A stretch of 64,000 nucleotides of DNA from Halobellus limi (lineage in GTDB: Archaea; Halobacteriota; Halobacteria; Halobacteriales; Haloferacaceae). The position numbers were made by a program, and so were the translations under genes. The notes under the pieces are model-generated. The model did no database searches. It had not been told where the DNA came from and saw only the letters and a program-made list of their open reading frames with translations. Within the stretch, counting starts at the first letter, position 1. Each line of letters starts with the position of its first letter. The DNA is taken from positions 1,302,001-1,366,000 of the forward strand of contig NZ_CP031311.1 of assembly GCF_004799685.1 (NCBI RefSeq), read 5' to 3'. Shown in pieces: positions 1 through 9,351 of this stretch.

Positions 1-34
1 CTATCGATTCGGCGACGACAACGCCGTGGCGTGA
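1..34 (+). CDS. C-terminal end of an upstream gene (partial)
   Basis: A short open stretch in the frame starting at base 2 ends at TGA 32-34 and would encode the last ten residues of a protein that begins outside the window. Nothing in it identifies a family. It is only plausible because the next gene, on the other strand, ends about 105 bases further on, which would be an ordinary convergent arrangement. The bases between hold no recognisable feature. Confidence 0.3.
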   Translation, partial: YRFGDDNAVA

Positions 35-139
35 TCCGCTGCCGCGGCGGGGATCGTCCCGACGGAATCGCGACTCGGTCGCCTCCGTCCCCCGCAGAGA
101 GCGCGGCTCGCTCGCCTCCGTCCCCGCCGGGACCGCGGC

Positions 140-1240
140 TCACTCCTCTCCGGCGCTCACCAGTTCGTCGTAGCGCGCGCCGGTCTGTTTCAGCGTCGCC
201 GTCGAGTAGAGCCGTTCGTGCTCGACGGGCAGGTACTCCGCGGCGAGTTCGTCGATCTTGGCGTCGACGGCGTCGGCCTCGCGGCCGTGAATCATCGTGA
301 ACAGGTTGTACGGCCAGTCCTGCTCGGGCCGGCGGGGTCGGTGATAACACAGGGTGACGTACGGGAGTTCGCCGACCGCCTCCCCGCGGGCGTCGAGTTC
401 GTCGTCGGGGACGTCCCAGACGACCATACAGTTCGCGTCGAAGCCGGTCACGACGTGGTTGACGATACAGCCGATCCGCTTGATGCACCCGTCGTCGAGC
501 AGTCGCTCGACGGCGTCGATCACGTCGTCGACGCCGGCACCAGCGCCCGCGCCGCGCTCGGCGTCTTCGCCGTCGCTGGCGCCGCGATCGGCGTCGATCT
601 GCGCTGCGATGTCCCGGTACGGCGTCGACGACAGCGGAAAGCCGTCCTGGATGGCGACGAGGAGGTCGGCCTCCAGTTCGGTCAGGTCGCCGGCGGCCTC
701 CTCGGAGATCCGCGTCGCCGACGCGTCCGTCGCGGCGAGGCTCTCGCGGGCGAAGGAGTCGTCGTTGACCACCGGGAATTCGAGGTCGATGTAGTAGTCC
801 GTGAGCATCGGGAGGTTGAGAACCTCGCATCCCGTCCGCTCCTCGATCTCGTCGAGGATCGAATCGCGCTTCTCTCGGGAGGCCGCGGTGACGACGAACC
901 ACATGTTCCACTCGTGGTCCCGGCGGTAGTTGTGGTTCACCTGTCGGTAGCCGTTGATGACCTCCGCGACCTCGTCGAAGCGCTCCTCGGGGGCCGAAAC
1001 CGCGGCGAGCGTCGAACTGCCGATGACGGGGGGGTTGAGCACCGCGCCGAACCGACGGAAGACGCCCCGCTCGCGAAGCCGACGAACGCGGTCGAGAGCC
1101 TCCTCCTCGCCGATCCCGAGGTCGTCGCCGACGACCCGGAAGGGCCGCTCGACGACCGGAAAGCCGCTCTGGTACTCGTCGACGAGCGCGGCGTCGATCT
1201 CGTCGAGGTCGGCGCGCCAGTCGTCCTCCAGTGCACTCAT
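140..1240 (-). CDS. ahbAB: Siroheme decarboxylase, AhbA-AhbB-type fusion (Lrp/AsnC-like)
   Basis: A 366-residue protein made of two tandem Lrp/AsnC-like halves, each a winged helix followed by an alpha/beta ligand domain. The first half carries HNYRRDHEWNMWFVV, the second RRPEQDWPYNLFTMIHG. These are hallmark motifs of the NirD/L and AhbA/B siroheme decarboxylases, which remove acetate side chains from siroheme in the archaeal alternative haem pathway. Two subunits are usually separate genes, so this looks like a natural fusion. A linker of about 60 polar residues joins the halves. The start at 1240 is preferred over longer frames because AGGAGG lies five bases upstream. A transcription-factor role is the alternative but is less likely given the motifs. 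Confidence 0.82.
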   Translation of the reverse strand: MSALEDDWRADLDEIDAALVDEYQSGFPVVERPFRVVGDDLGIGEEEALDRVRRLRERGVFRRFGAVLNPPVIGSSTLAAVSAPEERFDEVAEVINGYRQVNHNYRRDHEWNMWFVVTAASREKRDSILDEIEERTGCEVLNLPMLTDYYIDLEFPVVNDDSFARESLAATDASATRISEEAAGDLTELEADLLVAIQDGFPLSSTPYRDIAAQIDADRGASDGEDAERGAGAGAGVDDVIDAVERLLDDGCIKRIGCIVNHVVTGFDANCMVVWDVPDDELDARGEAVGELPYVTLCYHRPRRPEQDWPYNLFTMIHGREADAVDAKIDELAAEYLPVEHERLYSTATLKQTGARYDELVSAGEE

Positions 1241-1245
1241 TACAT

Positions 1246-1251
1246 CCTCCT
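1246..1251 (-). promoter_or_regulatory. Shine-Dalgarno AGGAGG before ahbAB
   Basis: Perfect AGGAGG five bases before ATG 1240 on the minus strand. It fixes the start. It is notable because many genes in this window appear leaderless. Confidence 0.75.
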
Positions 1252-1379
1252 TGGACCGGACGAACGTACCTATTTCGGCCTCGGGCGGGACTGTCGGTTC
1301 TCCCCCTCCGGACCGTCGTTCCGGCGCCGCGAGAATCGAACCGATCACTTTTGACCGTCGGACACCAACCCTGGTCTAT

Positions 1380-2453
1380 ATGGCGCAAGCGCCGGAGACC
1401 GCCGAATTCGGGGAGTGGCCGCTGAAACGACTGATGACCGAGGTCGTCGGCACGGGCGTGAAATCCGCTGAGGATATGACGCGCGAGCAGGCGACGGAGG
1501 CGATGGAGCGAATCCTCGCCGGCGAACCCGATCACACGACGCTCGGAGCGTTCTGGTTGGCGAATCGCTGGAAGCACAACAACGCGGAGGAACTGGCCGC
1601 CTACGCCGACGTCATCGCCGAGGACGTCGTCTACGCCGAGCCCGACGCCGACCCCGTCGACTGCGGGGCGAACTACGACGGCAAGGGCGACACCGCCATC
1701 CTCGGGGCCGCGGCGGGCATCGTCGCCGCCGGCGCGGGAACGCCCGTCGTCGTCCACTCGGGCGACCGCGTCCCGACGCAGAAACAGGACGCCTACAAGC
1801 ACGTCCTCGACGAACTCGGAATCCGAACGGAACTCGTCCCCACGGAGAGCGCGGACATGGTCGACGAGACGGGCTTCGGCTTCTACTACCAGCCCGAGTT
1901 CGCCCCGCGCGTCCACGCGCTGTGGGACCGCCGCGACCAGATGGGCGTGCGGACGTTCGTCAACACCGTCGAGACGATCGCCAACCCCGCGAGAGCCGAC
2001 GTCCACCTCGGCTCCTTCTACCACCTCGCCTTCGCGAAGAAGATCACCGACACCTTCGAGAAGATGGAGAGCCAGAGCCCCCACCGCGTCGTGATGTTCC
2101 AGGGGATGGAGGGCTACGACGACATCCGACCGGGCTACACGAAGGTCGGCGAGTGGACCGACGGCGAGTTCGACGACTACGAGATCGAGACCCCCGAGTA
2201 CGGGATGGACTTCGAGTACGAGGACCTGGAGGTCGACCCCGACGACGTCGCGGGCGACTCCGCCCGTCTCACGGAGGAGATCGTCGCCGGCGACCGCGAG
2301 GACCACTTCGCCGACGCGGTCGCGCTCAACGCCGCGTTCCGGATCTACGCGCGCGAGGACGCCGACACCCTCGACGAGGGCCTGGAGATGGCCCGCGAGA
2401 GCATCGACTCGGGCGCCGCCGAGGCGGTCCTCGACGACCTGCGCGCGTTCTAA
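1380..2453 (+). CDS. TrpD-like glycosyltransferase family 3 protein
   Basis: A 357-residue protein with the fold of anthranilate phosphoribosyltransferase: an alpha-helical N-terminus (MERILAGEP, TTLGAFWLANRWK) and a phosphoribosyl-binding core (CGANYDGKGDT, AAGAGTPVVVHSGDRVPTQK). The classical TrpD GTGGD and HGNR signatures are altered to GANYDGKGD and HSGDR, so it is closer to the TrpD2/YbiB group than to a certain tryptophan-pathway enzyme. No other trp gene is near. ATG 1380 follows a TATA-like ACTTTTGA about 28 bases upstream, which suggests a leaderless message. It is transcribed divergently from ahbAB across 139 bases. Confidence 0.7.
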   Translation: MAQAPETAEFGEWPLKRLMTEVVGTGVKSAEDMTREQATEAMERILAGEPDHTTLGAFWLANRWKHNNAEELAAYADVIAEDVVYAEPDADPVDCGANYDGKGDTAILGAAAGIVAAGAGTPVVVHSGDRVPTQKQDAYKHVLDELGIRTELVPTESADMVDETGFGFYYQPEFAPRVHALWDRRDQMGVRTFVNTVETIANPARADVHLGSFYHLAFAKKITDTFEKMESQSPHRVVMFQGMEGYDDIRPGYTKVGEWTDGEFDDYEIETPEYGMDFEYEDLEVDPDDVAGDSARLTEEIVAGDREDHFADAVALNAAFRIYAREDADTLDEGLEMARESIDSGAAEAVLDDLRAF

Positions 2454-2516
2454 GCGCGCCGACGCGTTCCCGCCATCGCCGACAGGCGTTTCCTCCTCGC
2501 GCCCGCTGTGGTCGAT

Positions 2517-2930
2517 ATGGCCGACGCCGCCGACAGCGCGACCGCCGAGGATCGCGTCCGTGACTACTACGAGGCGCTCAGAGACGGTGAGCCGCTGTAC
2601 CCCTTCTTCGCCGAGGACCCCTCGGTCGTGAAGTTCGGTATCACCGAGAAACTGACCGGCTACGGGGAAATCGAAGCGGGACTGCGCGAGCAGACGGCGG
2701 CGACCGAGGACTGGACGGTCGACAGCCGCGACCTCCGGGTCGTCGAACGCGACGACCACGCGTGGTTCTCCGACGACGTACGGATGGCCTGGCGCGACGC
2801 GGAAGCGGACCGCGAGCACGCCTTCGACAGCCGGTGGAGCGGGACGCTCGAACGACGCGAGCGTGACGAAAGCGAACCCGGCGCCGAGTGGCTGTTCGTC
2901 GGAATGCACGTCAGTGCGGTCCCGGAGTGA
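2517..2930 (+). CDS. NTF2/SnoaL-like domain protein
   Basis: A 137-residue acidic protein with the single-domain NTF2-like pattern: a helix with RVRDYYEALRDGE, then DPSVVKFGITEKLTGYGEI, then beta strands ending in FVGMHVSAV. Proteins of this shape are small cone-shaped barrels that bind ligands or act as enzymes or protein partners. The catalytic role, if any, cannot be read here. It stands alone between the TrpD-like gene and the cyclophilin gene. ATG 2517 is chosen over a GTG three codons earlier because it begins the acidic leader typical of haloarchaeal proteins. Confidence 0.6.
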   Translation: MADAADSATAEDRVRDYYEALRDGEPLYPFFAEDPSVVKFGITEKLTGYGEIEAGLREQTAATEDWTVDSRDLRVVERDDHAWFSDDVRMAWRDAEADREHAFDSRWSGTLERRERDESEPGAEWLFVGMHVSAVPE

Positions 2931-3002
2931 TCAATATGAGCGATCTGACCCCCTCGAAGCACGAGTGAACACCGTTTTGTATCTGACTGCCCTCTCTCGG
3001 CT

Positions 3003-3545
<543 letters not shown>

Positions 3546-3654
3546 CTCCTCCGTCGGCCGCGCCCGGAGCGGGACCCGACGGTCCGTCGCGGTTTCACTT
3601 TCACCGTACTCCCGAACCCTTCTTAACCGTTCGTCGGGTAGGAGCGCGCACAGA

Positions 3655-6066
3655 ATGACCTCGATCCAGTCGACGCTCGGCGAGGAAGAGGGAGGGGGGA
3701 TCGCCGAGGAGCTGGCGGAGGGCCAGCGCGCGATCTCCATCGCCGAGTTCTTCGAGAAGAACAAACACATGCTCGGCTTCGACTCCGGGGCCCGGGGGCT
3801 CGTCACCGCCGTGAAGGAGGCGGTCGACAACGCCCTCGACGCCACCGAGGAGGCCGGGATCAAGCCCGACATCTCCATCGAGATCAGGGAGTCAGGGGAC
3901 TACTACACGCTGATCGTCGAGGACAACGGGCCGGGAATCACCCGCGAACAGATCCCGAAGGTCTTCGGGAAACTGCTGTACGGCTCGCGGTTTCACGCCA
4001 GAGAACAGAGCAGAGGACAGCAGGGAATAGGCATCTCGGCGGCTGTACTGTACTCTCAGCTGACCTCCGGCAAGCCGGCCAAGATCACCTCTCGGACCCA
4101 GCGTTCCGAGCGCGCGCAGTACTTCGAGCTCATCATCGACACCGACACGAACGAACCGGAGATCCAGGTCGAAGAGGAGCGCGCCCCGGGCGAGTCCGAT
4201 CTCTCGCCGACCCACGGGACCCGAATCGAGATGGAGATGGAGGCGAACATGCGGGCGCGCCAGCAGCTCCACGACTACGTCAAGCACACCGCGGTCGTCA
4301 ACCCCCACGCGCGCCTCGTCCTCTCGGAGCCCGGTCTCGACGAGCCCCGCCACTACGAGCGCGTCGAGGGCGCGGACCTGCCCGCCGAGACCGAGGAGAT
4401 CCGCCCGCACCCCCACGGCGTCGAACTCGGGACGCTCATCAAGATGCTCGGGGCGACCGAGTCGTACTCCGTGTCGGGCTTCCTCCAGGAGGAGTTCACC
4501 CGCGTCGGCGCGAAGACGGCCGAGAAGGTGCTGAAGGGCTTCCGGGACAGACACTTCGGCCGCGAGATGGGCTGGGCGGTGCCTCGAAATCCGGAGACGC
4601 CGCTCGAAGAGGCGATCGAGGACGCCGTCGTCAACAAGGGCGCCGACGCGACGGAGACGTTCGCCGGACGGGTCGCGAACACGCTCTCCTCCCGGGACCG
4701 GACCACGCACTCCGAACTGGCGGACGTCGTCGACACCGTCGCCGACGACGTCGAGGAGGAGTTCGGCGCGAACTTCGGCGACACCGTCCGGTCGAACGCC
4801 GTCGAGGCGGCCTGGGCGGTGCTTACGAGCGACCGCGCGGCGGACCTCCACTCGCTCGTCGACGACGCGACGAGCACCCGGAAGGACGACGCGACCGTCT
4901 CGGGACTGGCGGACCGGCTGGCCGATAAGTTCGACGAGGGCGACGCCAGAAACCGCGCGACCCGCGCGGAACTGCGCGAGTACGTCGACCGCTCCGCCGA
5001 CCGGATCGTCTCCGAGGACGTCTCCTTCGGCGACACCGCCCGCGAGAACGTCGCCGACGCGCTCTGGGAGGCGATGCGGACCGTCCCCGACGACGTCCCG
5101 AAGGTCAAGGAGATCGCCGGCAGCCGCGACGTCGCCTCCGAACTGCTGGAGGCGATGCGCGAGACCGACATCCTCGCGCCGCCGACGAACTGCCTCTCGC
5201 CGATCACGGCCGAACTCGTCGAGGCGGGACTAAAAAAGGAGTTCGACGCCGACTTCTACGCGGCGGCGACGCGCGACGCGGAGGTCCACGGCGGCGACCC
5301 GTTCATCGTCGAGGCCGGCATCGCCTACGGCGGCGAACTCGAGGACGGCACCGTCGACCTCCTGCGGTTCGCGAACCGCGTTCCGCTGGTGTATCAGCGC
5401 GGCGCGTGTGCGACGACGGACGTCGTCAAGAGCATCGGCTGGCGGAACTACGGCCTCGATCAGCCCGGCGGCTCCGGGATGCCCAACGGGCCGGCGGTGA
5501 TCATGATCCACGTCGCCTCGACGAACGTGCCGTTTACGAGCGAGTCGAAGGACGCCATCGCGAACATCCCCGAGATCGAAGACGAGATCGAACTGGCGAT
5601 CCGCGAGGCCGCCCGCGAACTCAAATCGTACCTGAACAAGCGGCGCTCGATGCAGAAGCGACGGAAGAAACAGGACGTCCTCGGCAAGATCCTCCCGGAG
5701 ATGGCCGACAAGCTCTCGGAGGTGACCGGCCGTCCGCGACCCAACATCGACGGCGCGCTCGCCCGGATCATGAACAACGTGAGCGTCGAGCGGGAGGTCG
5801 ACGGCGACACCGTCGCGCTGACCGTCGAGAACCACTCCGATCGGAGCGAGACGCCCGAGATCACGGACATCGTCTCGGCGGAACCCTCGGGTCTCCCGGA
5901 GGAGGCGAACGTCGTCGACCTCGACGGCGAGTGGTTCGTCTCCTGGGAGCCGTCGGTGCCGGCGGGCGAGTCGGCCGAACTGACCTACACGATCGCCGAG
6001 GACGCCACCTTCGACGTCGACGTCGACGGCGTCGAAGCCGAGAAGCTGACAATCGACGCAGACTAA
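3655..6066 (+). CDS. top6B: DNA topoisomerase VI subunit B
   Basis: The 803-residue ATPase subunit of the type IIB topoisomerase that relaxes and decatenates DNA. GHKL ATP-binding motifs are clear near the N-terminus: [22 protein letters not shown] and the G-lid [16 protein letters not shown] central helix-2-turn-helix and transducer region follow, including the switch-lysine stretch and [20 protein letters not shown]. The last about 90 residues resemble the Ig-like C-terminal domain seen in some archaeal Top6B. An insertion of about 150 acidic residues in the middle (roughly 330-480) is longer than in thermophile homologues. The stop is four bases before top6A. Confidence 0.97.
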   Translation: MTSIQSTLGEEEGGGIAEELAEGQRAISIAEFFEKNKHMLGFDSGARGLVTAVKEAVDNALDATEEAGIKPDISIEIRESGDYYTLIVEDNGPGITREQIPKVFGKLLYGSRFHAREQSRGQQGIGISAAVLYSQLTSGKPAKITSRTQRSERAQYFELIIDTDTNEPEIQVEEERAPGESDLSPTHGTRIEMEMEANMRARQQLHDYVKHTAVVNPHARLVLSEPGLDEPRHYERVEGADLPAETEEIRPHPHGVELGTLIKMLGATESYSVSGFLQEEFTRVGAKTAEKVLKGFRDRHFGREMGWAVPRNPETPLEEAIEDAVVNKGADATETFAGRVANTLSSRDRTTHSELADVVDTVADDVEEEFGANFGDTVRSNAVEAAWAVLTSDRAADLHSLVDDATSTRKDDATVSGLADRLADKFDEGDARNRATRAELREYVDRSADRIVSEDVSFGDTARENVADALWEAMRTVPDDVPKVKEIAGSRDVASELLEAMRETDILAPPTNCLSPITAELVEAGLKKEFDADFYAAATRDAEVHGGDPFIVEAGIAYGGELEDGTVDLLRFANRVPLVYQRGACATTDVVKSIGWRNYGLDQPGGSGMPNGPAVIMIHVASTNVPFTSESKDAIANIPEIEDEIELAIREAARELKSYLNKRRSMQKRRKKQDVLGKILPEMADKLSEVTGRPRPNIDGALARIMNNVSVEREVDGDTVALTVENHSDRSETPEITDIVSAEPSGLPEEANVVDLDGEWFVSWEPSVPAGESAELTYTIAEDATFDVDVDGVEAEKLTIDAD

Positions 6067-6070
6067 CACT

Positions 6071-7165
6071 ATGAGCACGAAACAGGACGACGAACTCGCG
6101 AAGGAGCGCCTCGTCGATCTCGCCGCGGAGTTCTACGACCAGTTCGCGGCGGGGGAGGTGCCGCGGATGAACATCCCCACGCGGACGAAGTCGAACATCG
6201 TCTTCGACGAGGACTCGAAGGTGTGGGTGTACGGCGACCGGACCTCGACCCGCTCTGCGAACAGCGTCCGCGGCGCGCGGAAGCTGCTGAAGGCCTCTTA
6301 CGCCATCGAGTTCCTCGTGAACCAACTGGAGGAGGACCGCTCCTCGACGCTGCGTGAACTGTACTACCTCTCCGAATCGTGGGACAACGAGGAGGCGCAG
6401 TTCAACAGCCAGGACGAGTCGAATCAGCTGATAGAAGATTTAGAAATCGTCTCGAAGGTCACCCGCGAGGACTTCCACATGCGCCCCGAGGAGTCGGGAG
6501 CGACGCTGATGGGACCGCTGGAACTCCGCGAGCAGACCCGACGCGGCGAGCGGGAGATCCACTGTCAGAAGGACGTCGGGGAGGGCGGCTACCAGATCCC
6601 GAACAATCCGGATACGATCGACTTCCTGGATCACGACATCGACTTCGTGCTCTGCGTCGAGACCGGCGGGATGCGCGACCGCCTGGTGGAAAACGGGTTC
6701 GACGAGGAGTACAACTGCCTGGTCGTCCACCTGAAGGGCCAGCCCGCGCGGGCGACCCGGCGGATCACCAAGCGGCTCCACGACGAACTCGACCTGCCGG
6801 TCGTGGTCTTCACCGACGGCGACCCGTGGTCCTACCGGATCTACGGCTCCGTCGCCTACGGGTCGATCAAGTCCGCGCACCTCTCGGAGTACCTGGCGAC
6901 GCCGGAGGCCCGTTTCGTCGGCATCCAGCCCGAGGACATCGTCGAGTACGACCTCCCGACGGACCCGCTGGCGGATTCGGACATCAACGCCCTGGAGTCG
7001 GAACTGGAGGACCCCCGCTTCGAGACCGACTACTGGACCGAACAGATCGAACTCCAACTCGACCTCGAGAAGAAGGCCGAACAGCAGGCGCTGGCCGCCC
7101 GCGGCCTGGACTTCGTCACCGAGACGTACCTGCCCGAGCGGCTCTCGACGATGGGCGTGCTGTAG
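6071..7165 (+). CDS. top6A: DNA topoisomerase VI subunit A (Spo11-like)
   Basis: The 364-residue DNA-cleaving subunit of topoisomerase VI. The winged-helix domain carries the catalytic tyrosine in [11 protein letters not shown] (around residue 98-99). The Toprim domain shows [11 protein letters not shown] and [19 protein letters not shown] with the metal-binding acidic residues. It sits four bases after top6B and is certainly co-transcribed, matching the A2B2 complex. Downstream, the ligase gene converges with 49 bases between stops. The gene is full length for the family. Confidence 0.97.
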   Translation: MSTKQDDELAKERLVDLAAEFYDQFAAGEVPRMNIPTRTKSNIVFDEDSKVWVYGDRTSTRSANSVRGARKLLKASYAIEFLVNQLEEDRSSTLRELYYLSESWDNEEAQFNSQDESNQLIEDLEIVSKVTREDFHMRPEESGATLMGPLELREQTRRGEREIHCQKDVGEGGYQIPNNPDTIDFLDHDIDFVLCVETGGMRDRLVENGFDEEYNCLVVHLKGQPARATRRITKRLHDELDLPVVVFTDGDPWSYRIYGSVAYGSIKSAHLSEYLATPEARFVGIQPEDIVEYDLPTDPLADSDINALESELEDPRFETDYWTEQIELQLDLEKKAEQQALAARGLDFVTETYLPERLSTMGVL

Positions 7166-7214
7166 CGCCTCGAAACGACGCTGTCTCGGCGGCGCTCGCC
7201 GGCCGTGAACTCCG

Positions 7215-9029
7215 CTACTGCTCGTCGACCAGCCGTTCGACCCGCGCGAGGCCGTCGGCGTCGACCGGCGACTTGTCCTCGCGGACGGTCACGTACCTGG
7301 GGAACCGGAGCGCGTAGCCGGACTCGTACGTCGGCGACGCCTGGATCTCCTCGTAGCCGACCTCGAAGACGACCTCCGGGGCGATCGAGACGGTCTGTCC
7401 GTCCTCGCGTTCGATGTGCGGTTCGAGCCGTTCGGTCAGGGCTTCGAGTTCCTCGTCGGTGATGCCCGTGGCGACCTTGCCGATGGTGGCGTAGGCGTCG
7501 CTGTCGGCGGCCGCATCGCCGTCGGTCGCGGTCGCATCGCGGCCGGCGGCTTCGCCGTCGACGCGCGCCGAGAGCAGGAACGTCCCGAAGAGGTTCGCAC
7601 GACGGCCCTCTCCCCACTCCGCCCCGGTGACGACGAGGTCGAGCGTCTCGACGTCCGGCTTGCGCTTCAGCCAGTTTCGACCGCGCTTGCCCGGGGCGTA
7701 CGTCGACTCGGGCTCTTTCAGCATGATCCCCTCGTGACCGGCCTCCAGCGCCCGCTCTTCGACGGCCGCGATCTCGTCCGGGTCGTCTGAGACGACTGGC
7801 TCGGAGACCGCGTCGGTGTCGCCGAGCAGCGCTCGGAGCCGGTCGTGACGCTCGCTCAGCGGGGCGTCGAGCAGGTCGTCGCCGTCGACGTGGAGGCAGT
7901 CGAACGCGCGGAGTTCGACGCGGACCTCCTCGCGCATCCGCTCGACGTCGTACTTCCGGCGGAACCGGCGGAGCACCTCCTGGAACGGCAGCGGCGACCC
8001 GTAGTCGTCGACGGCGACGACCTCGCCGTCCAAGACGACCGGCACGTCGACCGCCCGCTCGACGAACTCGACGACTTCCGGGAGCGGGTCGGTGACGTCG
8101 TCCATGTTTCGCGAGAACAGCGCGGTCTCCTCGCCGTCGAAGTGGACCTGCACGCGCGCGCCGTCGAACTTCGTCTCGACGACCGCCTCGCCCCACTCCT
8201 CGATCGCCTCGGTGGCGCTGCCGGCCTGTGCGAGCATCGCCTGCACCGGCCGGCCGACTTCGAGGCCGACCGCGTCGAGGCCCTCCCTGCCCTCCTCGCG
8301 GGCGACGCGAGCCACCATCCCGTAGTCGTTCGAGACCTGGAGCGCGCGCTCGACGGCGTCGACGGCGTCCGAGTCCGGCGTCGCTTCGGATTCGTCGCCC
8401 CCGGGAGCCTCCGAGGGCGTCTCGCCCCTCTCGCCGGCGACGCCCTCGTCGACGAACGCCGCGGCGGTCGCGTCTCTGACGGTCCCCCCGCCGACCCCGA
8501 TCCGCATCTCCCCGAGGACGAGTCGGGCGAGGAACTTCGCCTCCGTCTGCGACGCCCGGTTGAACAGGCCGAAGAGGGCGTCGAGCCGTCGCCCCTCGCT
8601 GCCCTCGCCCGTCGTCGTCGCGATCTCGCGAAGCCGGTCGTCGACCGCCGCGACGGTGAGTCCGCCACCGCGCTCTCCGGAGCCGTCGGCCGCGCCGCCG
8701 CCGAACGCGCCGAGGCCGCGCTGCCCGCCGAACTCGTAGGTCGCCGCGACGGCGCCGATCTCGCCGACCTCGGCCAGTTTCGACTCGACGTCGTCGCTGT
8801 CGACGTTCGGGCCCGCGGCGCGGGCGATGGCCTCGTGGAGGAGTGCGGGGCCGATATCGAGCGTCGTCGCGTCCCACGCCGGGTACACCCGACCCTGGAG
8901 GAATCGGACGACGACCGGGAGGTCCTCCGAGGCGTCCGCGAGCAGGTCGCGGACCCGCTCGGTCGTCGCCAGGTCGCCGGGCTCCTCGGCGATCTCTTCG
9001 GCGCGCGCAGCGAACTCGGCGAACTCCAT
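7215..9029 (-). CDS. lig: ATP-dependent DNA ligase
   Basis: A 604-residue ligase that seals nicks using ATP. The adenylation motif is ETKFDGARVQVHF with the nucleophilic Lys, followed by FSRNMDDVTDPLPE, VVLDGEVVAVD, EGIMLKEPESTYAPGKR and WLKRK. An N-terminal DNA-binding domain of about 250 residues precedes it and contains a haloarchaeal Gly/Glu-rich insertion around residues 205-230. ATG 9029 begins MEFAEFAARAEE; the frame stays open further upstream but that sequence is low-complexity and unlike ligase. No TATA box is visible directly before the ATG, so its transcript may start at the TATA at 9273-9280 and carry the candidate structured RNA in its leader. Confidence 0.96.
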   Translation of the reverse strand: MEFAEFAARAEEIAEEPGDLATTERVRDLLADASEDLPVVVRFLQGRVYPAWDATTLDIGPALLHEAIARAAGPNVDSDDVESKLAEVGEIGAVAATYEFGGQRGLGAFGGGAADGSGERGGGLTVAAVDDRLREIATTTGEGSEGRRLDALFGLFNRASQTEAKFLARLVLGEMRIGVGGGTVRDATAAAFVDEGVAGERGETPSEAPGGDESEATPDSDAVDAVERALQVSNDYGMVARVAREEGREGLDAVGLEVGRPVQAMLAQAGSATEAIEEWGEAVVETKFDGARVQVHFDGEETALFSRNMDDVTDPLPEVVEFVERAVDVPVVLDGEVVAVDDYGSPLPFQEVLRRFRRKYDVERMREEVRVELRAFDCLHVDGDDLLDAPLSERHDRLRALLGDTDAVSEPVVSDDPDEIAAVEERALEAGHEGIMLKEPESTYAPGKRGRNWLKRKPDVETLDLVVTGAEWGEGRRANLFGTFLLSARVDGEAAGRDATATDGDAAADSDAYATIGKVATGITDEELEALTERLEPHIEREDGQTVSIAPEVVFEVGYEEIQASPTYESGYALRFPRYVTVREDKSPVDADGLARVERLVDEQ

Positions 9030-9097
9030 TTGCCGGGAGTACCGGTCGATCAGACAAGAGTCCGCCGACTCCGGACCGCCGATCGGGTCGGGTCCGA

Positions 9098-9250
9098 TGT
9101 GGGCTGACAGACGGCACCGCCGGCCGAGACGGTCGTCGACGTCGCTCGCCGTCCTCACGGCGCTCACCGGCCTCGCGTCCACGCCGCTTTCCGTCCTCGC
9201 GTCGACGTGCCGTGCGACCGCTGCCCGACGCGAGGCGCTTCTCACCGCAT
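9098..9250 (-). ncRNA. Candidate structured RNA element, copy C
   Basis: Third copy of the intergenic element also found at 33602-33765 and 50008-50119. Read on the minus strand, CCTCGCGTCG (9226-9235) pairs perfectly with CGACGCGAGG (9195-9204), enclosing a 21-base loop. Loop bases ACGGCAC (9207-9213) are complementary to GTGCCGT (9111-9117), forming a pseudoknot. Relative to the other copies the loop has T to A and the partner A to T, a compensatory change. The 77-base insert contains a 6-bp hairpin with a four-base loop (9147-9162). It lies between the ligase gene and the GCS2-like gene. Structure is seen in the sequence; transcription is inferred. Confidence 0.5.
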
Positions 9251-9272
9251 ACCCCCGCTGGCCGCCCGATCG

Positions 9273-9280
9273 GATATAAA
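9273..9280 (-). promoter_or_regulatory. TATA box TTTATATC of RNA element copy C
   Basis: TTTATATC on the minus strand, 37 bases before the hairpin of copy C. The other two copies have a TATA box at nearly the same distance (38 bases). It may also drive the ligase gene. Confidence 0.55.
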
Positions 9281-9351
9281 CCCTCGTTCAAGTGGCCACC
9301 GCTTCGGTCGAAGCCGCGGGATTGAAGCCGCCCGCTGTCCCAGGGACGGCT

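Noticed and set aside
1244-1348. N-terminal extension of ahbAB to 1348
   Set aside because: AGGAGG five bases before ATG 1240 and the conserved protein start fix the shorter form.
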